Part shown: one piece after another, positions 32,907-41,477 of the stretch
How positions within the stretch are numbered: position 1 is the stretch's first letter
Layout: every line of letters starts with the position of its first letter
Source of the DNA: Brumimicrobium mesophilum
GTDB lineage: Bacteria > Bacteroidota > Bacteroidia > Flavobacteriales_D > Crocinitomicaceae
Direction of reading: 5' to 3'
NCBI RefSeq assembly: GCF_003025005.1
Contig: NZ_PVSS01000003.1
Coordinates: forward strand, 237,626-301,625
DNA: 64,000 nt
Made by a program: the position numbers and the translations under genes
Notes under the pieces: model-generated
The model's database searches: none
What the model was told of the DNA's origin: nothing
What the model saw: the letters and a program-made list of their open reading frames with translations, nothing else

Positions 32907-35633
32907 GTGTTAAATAAAATTATAATCCTCGCATTCCTTCTTCCATTTATAGCTTTTTCACAAAGCGGAACGTTTAAGGGAAAAGTAACTGACCATTCTA
33001 CAAACGAACCAATTATTGGTGCATATGTCTATATTTCAGATGAATATAGGTCTAAAGCGCAGTTAGATGGGTCTTTTCTAATTCAAAACTTACCTTACGG
33101 AGACTACCAAGTAAAGATTTCAATGTTTTCTTATGATACTTTAATTACAACTATCTCCATTGACGAGCCAGTTGTAACTAAAGATTTTTCTATGGGAGAT
33201 ACCCAAGAAATGGAAGAAGTTGAAGTTATAGGTCAATTGGCTGTAGATAGAAAAACTCCTGTGGCAGTAAGTCGAATTTCTGCTAAGCAAATTACAGAAG
33301 AGTTGGGTTCACAGGAATTACCAATGTTATTGAATTCAACACCAGGTGTTCACGCTACACAACAAGGGGGTGGAGATGGTGATGCACGAATTAGTATTCG
33401 TGGATTTAACCAAAGAAACATTGGTGTTTTGATTGATGGAGTTCCTGTAAATGACATGGAGAACGGAGCTGTATATTGGAGTAACTGGTTTGGTTTAGAT
33501 CAAATTACGAATCAAATTCAGGTACAACGTGGTTTAGGTGCTACAAAATTGGCTATGCCGTCCGTTGGTGGTACTATGAATATTATTACGCAACCTACAG
33601 GTGGAAAACGAGAAATTAAAGTTAATCAGGAGTATGGTTCTGGAAACTTTTTGAGAACATCGCTTTCTTATAAGTCAGGTAAATTAAAAAATGGATGGGG
33701 AGTTTTATTCTCAGGTTCATATAAGAAAGGTGACGGTTGGGTTGATGGGTTAACCACTGAAGGAGCTTTTTATTATTTGAAAATTCAAAAAAGAGTTGGT
33801 AAACACTTGATATCGTTAAGCGGTTTTGGTGCTCCTCAACAACATGGTCAAAGAAGTTACAATCAACCAATTTCTTATTGGGATGCTGATTATGCAAGAG
33901 ATCAAGGAATTACTGTTCAAGAAGGTGCGCCTCTAACAGATTTAGGAATAAGACATAATCAGCACTTTGGATATGTTACTAATGAAAATGGCGACAGGGT
34001 TGTGAAATCTGAAAGAAGAAATTACTACCATAAACCTCAAATTACATTAAAGGATTTTTGGAAGGTGAACGATAAATTATCTATTTCTAATATGGCTTAT
34101 GTATCTATCGGAAGAGGTGGAGGAGAGCGATTGAGAAACTCAAGTGGGATTGTTTATGATGAAAATGGTAACATTGATTGGGACAAGATTATTAAAAACA
34201 ATCAAGAAATTACACTTTTTGGACAAACAGTACCTTCTGTTGATCCTAGTTATAGTCCAACATTATTAAAATCTTCGCAAGTCATGACTGCTTCAGTGAA
34301 CAACCACACTTGGGTTGGTGGAGTTTCACAATTTGATTATGATTATAATGAATATTGGAAATTTTCTGGAGGATTAGATTATCGTTATTATAAAGGAGAA
34401 CACTACACTGAATTGACAGATTTGTTAGGAGGAAATTATTGGATAAATTCTCAAGATAAAAATGCCCCAACAAACATGAAAAGAGAAGGTGATAAAGTTG
34501 GTTGGGAACCTTACCACAATCATAGAGATGCTTTAGTTCAATGGGCTGGTGCATTTGGACAAGCTGAATATTCTAAGGGGAGATGGTCAACGTTTGTGAA
34601 TTTATCAACTGTAGTGAATGGATATAAAGGAATTGATTATAGTGAGAAAAGAGAGATTCATTTGGATGACACTACTTTATATATAGGAGGACAGGATGTT
34701 ATAGAATACAATGGTGAATTATACCACCCAAATCATCCAGATTTACAATATAATCAGACAGATTGGAAATGGTTGGCTGGATTTACAGCGAAAGCAGGAG
34801 CTAATTATAACGTTACAGAAAATTCAAATGTTTTTGTAAATGCTGGATATTTATCTAGAACACCTCAATTTAGTAATGTTATCGATAACAACACAAATAT
34901 GTTCTTTGAAGAAATTTTAAATGAAAATATTATAGCCTTTGAAGCTGGTTATGGTTATCGTTCTAAAAAGTTTACAGCAAACGTTAATGGATATTATACA
35001 ATGTGGGAAAATAAACCTTTCCCTTATGGTGTAGCAGTACCAGATCCAAACGATCCAACTGAATTTATTAGGGCTAACGTAAATGGAATGGATGCATTAC
35101 ACATGGGGATTGAATTTGATGCGGTGTATAAAATTTTTAGAAATGTAGCATTAGAAGGAATGGTTTCACTTGGAGATTGGACTTGGCAATCATCAGAAAA
35201 AATTGATGTTGTTGGTCAAGTTTTTGAATTTGATGCAAAAGGGGTTCATGTTGGTGATGCTGCACAAAGTACTTATTCTGCTGCAATTCGTTTTGAGCCA
35301 ATTAGAAGTTTGTATATTAAAGTAGGATATACTTATTTTGATCGTTATTTTAGTGATTTTGATCCATTCTCTTTAAGTGTTGCAAACGGTAATGGTGGAA
35401 CTGAATCATGGCAAATACCATCTTATGGATTACTTTCATTCCATACCGGATATAGGTTTAAATTTAATAAATCGAGCTTAATATTGAGAGGGAATGTATT
35501 TAACGCTTTAAATTCATTGTATATTTCTGATGCAAGAAATAATCAAAATGGAAGTTATTTTGATGCTGCTTCATCTGGAGTTTTCTTTGGACAAGGAGTT
35601 CGTGTGAACTTCTCATTAGGATTTGAATTTTAA
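32907..35633 (+). CDS. TonB-dependent outer-membrane receptor
   Basis: 908 residues starting at GTG (no ATG gives a signal peptide). Signal peptide (IIILAFLLPFIAFSQ), a carboxypeptidase-regulatory-like domain at about 22-100, the plug domain (MLLNSTPGVHATQQ...ISIRGFNQRNIGVLIDGVPV) and a 22-strand beta barrel ending in aromatic FSLGFEF. It imports a ligand across the outer membrane with TonB energy. No SusD partner follows, so it is not a classical glycan locus. The neighbours are a secreted endonuclease and a 5'-nucleotidase, which suggests nucleic-acid breakdown products or phosphate as cargo; that is inference. Confidence 0.9.
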   Translation: MLNKIIILAFLLPFIAFSQSGTFKGKVTDHSTNEPIIGAYVYISDEYRSKAQLDGSFLIQNLPYGDYQVKISMFSYDTLITTISIDEPVVTKDFSMGDTQEMEEVEVIGQLAVDRKTPVAVSRISAKQITEELGSQELPMLLNSTPGVHATQQGGGDGDARISIRGFNQRNIGVLIDGVPVNDMENGAVYWSNWFGLDQITNQIQVQRGLGATKLAMPSVGGTMNIITQPTGGKREIKVNQEYGSGNFLRTSLSYKSGKLKNGWGVLFSGSYKKGDGWVDGLTTEGAFYYLKIQKRVGKHLISLSGFGAPQQHGQRSYNQPISYWDADYARDQGITVQEGAPLTDLGIRHNQHFGYVTNENGDRVVKSERRNYYHKPQITLKDFWKVNDKLSISNMAYVSIGRGGGERLRNSSGIVYDENGNIDWDKIIKNNQEITLFGQTVPSVDPSYSPTLLKSSQVMTASVNNHTWVGGVSQFDYDYNEYWKFSGGLDYRYYKGEHYTELTDLLGGNYWINSQDKNAPTNMKREGDKVGWEPYHNHRDALVQWAGAFGQAEYSKGRWSTFVNLSTVVNGYKGIDYSEKREIHLDDTTLYIGGQDVIEYNGELYHPNHPDLQYNQTDWKWLAGFTAKAGANYNVTENSNVFVNAGYLSRTPQFSNVIDNNTNMFFEEILNENIIAFEAGYGYRSKKFTANVNGYYTMWENKPFPYGVAVPDPNDPTEFIRANVNGMDALHMGIEFDAVYKIFRNVALEGMVSLGDWTWQSSEKIDVVGQVFEFDAKGVHVGDAAQSTYSAAIRFEPIRSLYIKVGYTYFDRYFSDFDPFSLSVANGNGGTESWQIPSYGLLSFHTGYRFKFNKSSLILRGNVFNALNSLYISDARNNQNGSYFDAASSGVFFGQGVRVNFSLGFEF

Positions 35634-35658
35634 TAAATTATAGAATAAAATTAAAAAA

Positions 35659-37947
35659 ATGAAAAATAAATTTTTGCTTTTCGGAGCTTTATTATCAATG
35701 ACAACCTTGGTTGCTCAGACAGATATAAATGATGCAAGAAATTTCCCTGTGGGTGCAACGGTTACCATAAAAGGTGTTTCTTCAGATGGTGGTGAATTAG
35801 GACCTATTCGTTATATTCAAGATGAAACGGGAGGACTTCCAATTTATGGTGGTTCACAAGTTGGGGGAGTAAATAGAGGAGATTCTGTTACTGTAACAGG
35901 AGTAATTAAAGATTTTAGTGGATTACTTGAAATTGACCCAATAACTTCTTTAACAAATCACGGTGCTCAAACGGAAATCGATCCTTGGAATATTAACATA
36001 GTTGATTTAGGAAATAACTATGAAGGTCGATTGGTAAGAATAGACAATGTGACTTTTACTGATGCTGGTTCAACGTTCGCAAATAGTACAAATTACAATT
36101 TTACCGATGGAACTAATACAGGAACAATTCGTATTAATTCAGGTACAGCTATGGCAGGTCAAACTATTCCTGGAGGCTCACAATCAGTTGTTGGTTTATT
36201 AAGTGAGTACAATGGACTTTTCCAATTGTTGCCACGTGATATCAACGACATTTTTGGATATACGGCACCAGACAAGAAAATTGAAGTTGTTGTAAATGGA
36301 ATTCCAGTTCTTGAAGGTTCTACAATTCAAATTGGAGCCACAGCGAGCACACCAATTGAATTGAGAAATTTAGGGGTAAATGATTTAACTGTTTCAGCAA
36401 TTGATTTTACAGGAAATGCTTCGGCAGATTTTTCAACAACTGTAATGACAGGTTCAATTGCAGGAGGAGCAAATACTATGGGAGCAATTGATTTCTCAAC
36501 AACTTCAAATGGTTCAAGAATTTCAACTATTGAGATTTCTTCTAATGATCCTGATTTTCCAGTATTTACTTTAAATTTATACGGAATAGGAAACGATAAT
36601 TTAGCAACAGAACCAGTAAATGGACCTTCAGCTTTAGCGTTTTCAAATGTTCAAGCATATACCATGAATGTTGAATATAACGCTTCATCAGATGCAGAAG
36701 GATACATTGTCGTGTGGAAAGAAGGTAGCGCTCCAACAGGAGCTCCAGTTGATGGAACTGCATACCAAAGAGGTGATGTAATTGGTGATGGAAAAGTTAC
36801 CTATGTTGGAAATTCCTTAACATTTACTCCGCGTGGAATTCGCGCAGATTTGGATTATTATTATTCAGTTTATGCAATGAATGGTTTCGGAAACTTTGTA
36901 AACTATAACCAGGTAAGTAATGCGGTAGGTAACCAAACTTCAACTGGAAGTAACATTGGTTCTTATTACGGAGCTTTAAATAGCGGTTCAACAACATTAG
37001 TGGATGACTTAACAACATTGATTAATGCGCATGATTACAGTTCGTATTTCTTGTATAAAACACTTTTGATGGATGGTTTTGAAGCAAAGGATACTGTGAA
37101 TGGTGATAGCTATGTAACTTGTGTATATTCTGGAGAACGCAAGGTGTATTCTGGTTCTTTCGATTGGACTGCTACAGGATACTCTAGAGAACATACTTAT
37201 GCTCATTCCTGGATGCCAACATTTCCAGCAAATGGAACAAATGAGGAATTGGAATATGCAGATTACCACAATTTATATCCAACTAACTTAAATCAAGCGA
37301 ATACACCAAGAAGTAATTTACCTTTCGGTGAAATCGTTGGAACACCAGTTTTCGAATATTTAGAAGGAGCAAGAGGTGAAAATGCGAATGGTGCTCTTGT
37401 TTATGAGCCAAGAGATATTCAAAAAGGAAATTTAGCCAGATCAATTTTCTATATGGCGACTGCATACAATGGTGCAAATGGAACTGGTGATAATTGGAGT
37501 ATTCCTTCAAACCAAGATCAAAATATCTTGAAGAACTGGCACTTTGCAGATTTACCAGATAACTACGAGATTGCTCGCCACGAATTAATTTACAATATTC
37601 AGGACAATAGAAACCCATATATTGACAGCGTTGATTTCGCTTGTTATGTTGACTTCTACAGTATGTCATATGATGCAAGTGGTTGTGAATTAGCTTTGTC
37701 AACTGATTTTATCGACAACAACTTATCTATTTTCCCAAATCCAAGCAACGAAACTGTTTATGTTCAGCTGAATGGTGTAGAAATTACATCAGTGGATGTG
37801 ATGGATATGACAGGAAGACAAGTTGGAACATTTACAACTTCAACACAATTTGTTGAGGTGGATGTAACAGAATTCAAAGCAGGTACATATTTATTGAATA
37901 TTAATACTGAAAAAGGTAATTTAGTCAAAAGAATTATCGTTCAATAA
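35659..37947 (+). CDS. Secreted endonuclease I (EndA/NucM type) with OB-fold and T9SS domains
   Basis: 762 residues. Signal peptide (FLLFGALLSMTTLVAQ); a N-terminal OB-fold like that of secreted nucleases (GATVTIKGVSSDGGELGP... IRYIQDETGGLPIY); a second beta-rich region around 205-320; a fibronectin-like region 325-425; and the endonuclease I domain about 435-675 with SREHTYAHSWMPT (around residue 510) and YHNLYPTNLNQANTPRSNLP. The last 75 residues are a T9SS tail (IFPNPSNETVYVQLN...GTYLLNINTEKGNLVKRIIV). It should cut extracellular DNA and perhaps RNA non-specifically. It starts 25 bases after the receptor. Confidence 0.9.
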   Translation: MKNKFLLFGALLSMTTLVAQTDINDARNFPVGATVTIKGVSSDGGELGPIRYIQDETGGLPIYGGSQVGGVNRGDSVTVTGVIKDFSGLLEIDPITSLTNHGAQTEIDPWNINIVDLGNNYEGRLVRIDNVTFTDAGSTFANSTNYNFTDGTNTGTIRINSGTAMAGQTIPGGSQSVVGLLSEYNGLFQLLPRDINDIFGYTAPDKKIEVVVNGIPVLEGSTIQIGATASTPIELRNLGVNDLTVSAIDFTGNASADFSTTVMTGSIAGGANTMGAIDFSTTSNGSRISTIEISSNDPDFPVFTLNLYGIGNDNLATEPVNGPSALAFSNVQAYTMNVEYNASSDAEGYIVVWKEGSAPTGAPVDGTAYQRGDVIGDGKVTYVGNSLTFTPRGIRADLDYYYSVYAMNGFGNFVNYNQVSNAVGNQTSTGSNIGSYYGALNSGSTTLVDDLTTLINAHDYSSYFLYKTLLMDGFEAKDTVNGDSYVTCVYSGERKVYSGSFDWTATGYSREHTYAHSWMPTFPANGTNEELEYADYHNLYPTNLNQANTPRSNLPFGEIVGTPVFEYLEGARGENANGALVYEPRDIQKGNLARSIFYMATAYNGANGTGDNWSIPSNQDQNILKNWHFADLPDNYEIARHELIYNIQDNRNPYIDSVDFACYVDFYSMSYDASGCELALSTDFIDNNLSIFPNPSNETVYVQLNGVEITSVDVMDMTGRQVGTFTTSTQFVEVDVTEFKAGTYLLNINTEKGNLVKRIIVQ

Positions 37948-37962
37948 TAGATGAATTAAACC

Positions 37963-38673
37963 ATGAAAATTGTTCAAATTTTATGGACACTATTAGTAGG
38001 AGCAGGTCTTTTGGCCTGCTCTTCTGCTTCTGTATTTGTCCAAACTGATAAAGTTGAAATCAATACTGCTACATTACCTGATGATAGTTTGCAAGCATTT
38101 ATTGCACCATTCAAGAAGGAATTAGCGGCTAATATGGACAGGGTTATCGGTTATGCAACTGAAGATTTGTTAAGAGATCGACCTGAAAGTACTTTAGGAA
38201 ATTTCGTAATTGATGAAACAGAAAATTACCTCGAAGAAAATAATTGGCTAGAAGGGAATCATTATATTTCAATTATGAATCACGGTGGATTAAGGTCACC
38301 GATATCAAAAGGAAATATAACTGTTGGGGATATTTATAAATTGATGCCATTCGACAATACGGTTGTTCTAGTTAAATTGCCAGGTAAGGAAATCGTCTCA
38401 ATTTTTAATTATTTAAAGAAATCTGGGGGAGAGCCAACAGGAGGATTTCAAATTGATGGTGATATGGTAAGTTTGATGAATGATGAACCTTTTGGAGATA
38501 CTTTATATGTAATAACTACTGATTATTTAGCGAATGGAGGAGACAACATGAGTTTCTTTAAGCAAAGTTATGAAAGCACCGATACAGGGATTTTTCTAAG
38601 AGAAGCATTGATTAAAAGAGTAGAGGCGATGGATACACTTCGTCCAGTTTTGGATAACCGCATAAAATGGTAA
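37963..38673 (+). CDS. 5'-nucleotidase C-terminal domain lipoprotein
   Basis: 236 residues with a lipoprotein signal (LLVGAGLLACSS, lipobox Cys19). The body is only the substrate-binding 5'-nucleotidase C domain of UshA-type enzymes: STLGNFVIDETENYL, NHGGLRSPISKGNITVGDIY, PFDNTVVLVKLPGKEI and TTDYLANGGDNM. The catalytic metallophosphatase domain is encoded by the next gene, one base downstream. In UshA both are one chain in the opposite order. It probably pairs with that protein in the periplasm. It starts 15 bases after the endonuclease gene. Confidence 0.88.
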   Translation: MKIVQILWTLLVGAGLLACSSASVFVQTDKVEINTATLPDDSLQAFIAPFKKELAANMDRVIGYATEDLLRDRPESTLGNFVIDETENYLEENNWLEGNHYISIMNHGGLRSPISKGNITVGDIYKLMPFDNTVVLVKLPGKEIVSIFNYLKKSGGEPTGGFQIDGDMVSLMNDEPFGDTLYVITTDYLANGGDNMSFFKQSYESTDTGIFLREALIKRVEAMDTLRPVLDNRIKW

Positions 38674-38674
38674 T

Positions 38675-39583
38675 ATGGAACGTCGAATATTTTTACAAAA
38701 AAGCATTGTTGTTGGAGCTGGATTAGCAATTAGCCCAAATTTATTGAGTTTTCCTAAAGATCCACAAGGATTAAATAAAATTACCATTCTACATACCAAT
38801 GATACCCATTCAAATATTGAAACTTTTCCAACAACACACGCTAAATATCCAAATCAAGGAGGAGTAGCAAGAAGATATGCCAAACTAAAACAAATTAGAA
38901 GTAAAGAAAAGAATGTTCTATTATTGGATGCAGGCGATATTTTTCAAGGAACACCATATTTTAACAAGTTTCAAGGTGAATTAGAAATGAAACTCATGGC
39001 TCACATGGGCTATGATTGTGCTACAATGGGGAATCATGATTTTGACGCTGGATTAGACGGTTTTTTAAATGCTTATCAATATGGTGATTTTCCATTTGTT
39101 TGTTCAAATTATAATTTCGACAATACAATAATAAAGGACGTAACAAAAGAATATCAAATATTCAACAAAGGACCATTCAAAGTTGGAGTTTTTGGTCTAG
39201 GCGTTGGTTTACAAGGATTAGTTGCCAAAGCGAACTATCAAGATACAGAATGGCTAAAACCAATTCCAATAGCAAACAGGATTGCAAAACATCTTCGCTT
39301 CGAGGAAGAATGTGATTTAGTAATATGTTTGTCACATTTAGGATATGAACCAAAACAATTCGTGGATAATGATCAATTATTAGCTTCCGAAACTGAAAAT
39401 ATTGACTTGATTATTGGAGGACATACTCATACATTTTTACCAAAACCAGAGGTTCACTTAAATAAAATAGGAGAGAAGGTGTTGATTAATCAAGTTGGAT
39501 GGGCAGGATTGGCTTTGGGGAGGATTGATTTTTATCTTGGAGAGAAGAAAAAAAATAAGAGACATGATTTGGTGATGGTGTAG
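38675..39583 (+). CDS. 5'-nucleotidase catalytic (metallophosphatase) domain protein
   Basis: 302 residues. The N-terminus ERRIFLQKSIVVGAGLAIS fits a twin-arginine signal (RR-x-F-L-x-K). The calcineurin-like metal motifs are complete: LHTNDTHSN, LLDAGDIFQGTP, MGNHDFDAGLDG, LSHLGYE and IIGGHTHTF. It should hydrolyse nucleoside 5'-phosphates, giving nucleoside and phosphate, together with the C-domain lipoprotein encoded one base upstream. Tat export of the catalytic half while its partner uses the Sec lipoprotein route is notable. A 20-base perfect palindrome follows the stop. Confidence 0.9.
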   Translation: MERRIFLQKSIVVGAGLAISPNLLSFPKDPQGLNKITILHTNDTHSNIETFPTTHAKYPNQGGVARRYAKLKQIRSKEKNVLLLDAGDIFQGTPYFNKFQGELEMKLMAHMGYDCATMGNHDFDAGLDGFLNAYQYGDFPFVCSNYNFDNTIIKDVTKEYQIFNKGPFKVGVFGLGVGLQGLVAKANYQDTEWLKPIPIANRIAKHLRFEEECDLVICLSHLGYEPKQFVDNDQLLASETENIDLIIGGHTHTFLPKPEVHLNKIGEKVLINQVGWAGLALGRIDFYLGEKKKNKRHDLVMV

Positions 39584-39586
39584 GGA

Positions 39587-39622
39587 TTGTGAAAGGGCGA
39601 TTTGCAAATCGCCCGTACACAA
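39587..39622. repeat. Palindromic repeat with perfect 20-base core
   Basis: GGGCGATTTGCAAATCGCCC (39595-39614) is a perfect palindrome, extended by TTGTG and CACAA at 39587-39591 and 39618-39622 with three mismatched bases between. It lies between the nucleotidase and panB genes. It has the form of a dispersed intergenic repeat; it could also act as a hairpin that ends or stabilises the upstream message. Confidence 0.75.
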
Positions 39623-39660
39623 ATTTCTCAAAATTCAACCACCAATTTGATTTGTTCTAT

Positions 39661-39668
39661 TACATTTG
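39661..39668 (+). promoter_or_regulatory. Possible -7 element of panB
   Basis: TACATTTG matches TAnnTTTG and ends 19 bases before the panB ATG at 39688. There is no TTG 20 bases upstream. Confidence 0.4.
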
Positions 39669-39687
39669 TGTCTAAACAATTTTGATT

Positions 39688-40503
39688 ATGTCTGTACATA
39701 AAAACGTGAAGCGTGTGACTACACATACGTTGCAAGAAATGAAGGTGAACAACGAAAAGATTTCAATGTTGACTGGATATGATTTTTCGATGGCTAAAAT
39801 CATTGATTCTGCTGGGGTAGATGTTATTTTGGTAGGTGACTCTGCTTCGAATGTTATGGCAGGTCATGAAACAACTTTACCGATTACTTTAGACCAAATG
39901 ATTTATCATGCAGCTTCTGTTGTTCGTGCGGTTGAACGCGCTCTGGTTGTTGTGGATATGCCTTTCGGTTCTTATCAAGGAAATTCTAAAGAAGCACTCT
40001 CTTCTGCAATTAGAATAATGAAAGAATCTGGTGGTCACGCAGTGAAACTGGAGGGTGGAACAGAAGTGCTGGAATCTATTTCTCGTATCCTTACAGCTGG
40101 AATTCCAGTGATGGGACATTTGGGATTAACTCCACAATCAATATATAAATTTGGTACTTATGTTGTAAGAGCAAAACAAGAAGAAGAGGCAAAACGATTG
40201 ATTGAAGATGCTAAAGCTTTGGAGAATGCTGGTTGTTTTTCTATTGTTTTAGAAAAAATTCCAGCCGATTTAGCTGAAAGAGTTGCTAAAGAAGTGAGTA
40301 TTCCAATTATTGGAATTGGTGCTGGTGGTGGAGTTGATGGTCAAGTTTTGGTTGTCCACGATATGTTAGGAATCAATAATGACTTTAATCCAAGATTCTT
40401 ACGAAAATACCATAACTTGTTTGAAGAAATGACAAACGCAGTACAGAGTTATATTAAAGACGTGAGAACTGGAGATTTCCCAAATAAAGAAGAACAATAT
40501 TAA
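39688..40503 (+). CDS. panB: 3-methyl-2-oxobutanoate hydroxymethyltransferase
   Basis: 271 residues from the ATG at 39688 (a TTG at 39682 adds two). Makes ketopantoate from 2-oxoisovalerate and methylene-tetrahydrofolate, the first step of pantothenate synthesis. The TIM-barrel motifs are clear: [40 protein letters not shown] (metal Asp), [45 protein letters not shown]. The rluA-family gene follows after 2 bases. panC and panD are not in the window. Confidence 0.96.
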   Translation: MSVHKNVKRVTTHTLQEMKVNNEKISMLTGYDFSMAKIIDSAGVDVILVGDSASNVMAGHETTLPITLDQMIYHAASVVRAVERALVVVDMPFGSYQGNSKEALSSAIRIMKESGGHAVKLEGGTEVLESISRILTAGIPVMGHLGLTPQSIYKFGTYVVRAKQEEEAKRLIEDAKALENAGCFSIVLEKIPADLAERVAKEVSIPIIGIGAGGGVDGQVLVVHDMLGINNDFNPRFLRKYHNLFEEMTNAVQSYIKDVRTGDFPNKEEQY

Positions 40504-40505
40504 GA

Positions 40506-41189
40506 ATGGAGGTTGATGTTATTTATGAAGACAACCATTTAATTGCTGTCAATAAGGCTTCCGGTGATATTACCCAAGGTGATAAAACAGGGGATACTCC
40601 TTTGCCTGATAAATTAAAATTGTGGATTGCTAAAAAATATGATAAACAGGGAAATGTTTTTTGTGGTGTTATTCATCGCTTAGATCGCCCAACTTCTGGA
40701 TTGGTTGTTTTCTCTAAAACAAGTAAAGCACTTTCTAGAATGAACGAATTGTTCAAGAAACGAGACGTAGAGAAAGTGTATTGGGCTATTGTGGAAACGA
40801 AACCCAAAGAAGATTCTGGAAGTTTACTTGATTATCTGAAGAAAAACAAAGATCAAAATAAAAGTTACACAGTAAAAAAAGATACGCCAGAGTCGAAAGA
40901 GGCTGTTTTGGATTATAAATTGATTGCACAAAGTGATCGCTATTTTCTATTGGAAGTTCATCCGAAAACAGGAAGACATCATCAAATTAGAACACAATTG
41001 GCCAATATTGGTTGTATCATTAAAGGAGATGTAAAATATGGAGCTAAACGATCCAATAAAGACGGAAGTATTTCTTTACATGCCAGAAGGTTGAATTTTA
41101 TCCACCCCGTAAAAAAAGAACCAGTTCATATTACAGCAGATGTTCCAAATGATCCACTTTGGAAGTGGTTTGAGAAGGAGCTGGGGTAA
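40506..41189 (+). CDS. RluA family pseudouridine synthase
   Basis: 227 residues. Motif with the catalytic Asp60 is CGVIHRLDRPTSGLVVFSKT; others are VEKVYWAIVETKP, DYKLIAQSDRYFLLEVHPKT and GRHHQIRTQLANIG. It lacks the N-terminal S4 domain, so it is of the short RluA/TruC-like kind; the exact uridine target in rRNA or tRNA is not readable. It starts 2 bases after panB and probably shares its transcript. A cluster of palindromic repeats follows. Confidence 0.92.
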   Translation: MEVDVIYEDNHLIAVNKASGDITQGDKTGDTPLPDKLKLWIAKKYDKQGNVFCGVIHRLDRPTSGLVVFSKTSKALSRMNELFKKRDVEKVYWAIVETKPKEDSGSLLDYLKKNKDQNKSYTVKKDTPESKEAVLDYKLIAQSDRYFLLEVHPKTGRHHQIRTQLANIGCIIKGDVKYGAKRSNKDGSISLHARRLNFIHPVKKEPVHITADVPNDPLWKWFEKELG

Positions 41190-41222
41190 GTTTCCGTTGC
41201 TTTTGAGAGTTCGATCCCGTTA

Positions 41223-41300
41223 CCTTCGACAGGCTCATTTATCTGCCTTCGACAGGCTCAGTCAACGGGATAATGCTTCGTTGACTGAGCTTGTCTAAGG
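41223..41300. repeat. Inverted repeat, copy 2 of the dispersed family
   Basis: A partial unit CCTTCGACAGGCTCA (41223-41237) is followed by a full pair: left arm 41246-41267 and right arm 41279-41300, 22 bases each with two mismatches and an 11-base loop. The left arm shares its first 20 bases, CCTTCGACAGGCTCAGTCAA, with the copy at 910-929. Confidence 0.85.
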
Positions 41301-41311
41301 TAACTATCTTT

Positions 41312-41390
41312 TCAAGGGAATAAAAAATCCGCCATAATCCGCTCTGCTTGCATCCGTGTTCCCGAAAGCTTTGGGGACCGCGTTCCATCC
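41312..41390. repeat. Likely second dispersed repeat fused to copy 2
   Basis: This stretch is richer in GC than its surroundings and reads on the minus strand as GGAACACGGATGCAAGC, GAGCGGATTATGGCGGATT and a T run, the GGAT-rich form of repeats that are frequent between genes in this phylum. It contains an imperfect palindrome around AAAGCTTT. It has no credible gene. The assignment rests on recollection of such repeats, not a search. Confidence 0.45.
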
Positions 41391-41443
41391 AACCAATACC
41401 ACGTTCAATAATTAAATAGTGCAAAAGGCTTCAAACAATTTCC

Positions 41444-41451
41444 TATCTTTG
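41444..41451 (+). promoter_or_regulatory. Possible -7 element of mnmE
   Basis: TATCTTTG matches TAnnTTTG and ends 26 bases before the mnmE ATG. No TTG at the usual spacing is seen. Confidence 0.45.
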
Positions 41452-41477
41452 CAGCCTAAACAAATAGAACATTTACC

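Noticed and set aside
37283..37702. A 139-codon minus-strand frame
   Set aside because: Antisense to the endonuclease I domain; His/Tyr-rich composition is an artefact of the complement.
32907..37947. A SusC/SusD polysaccharide utilisation locus
   Set aside because: There is no SusD gene and no glycoside hydrolase; the associated enzymes act on nucleic acids.
41239..41424. A 61-codon minus-strand frame
   Set aside because: It lies wholly in the repeat cluster between the rluA-family gene and mnmE.
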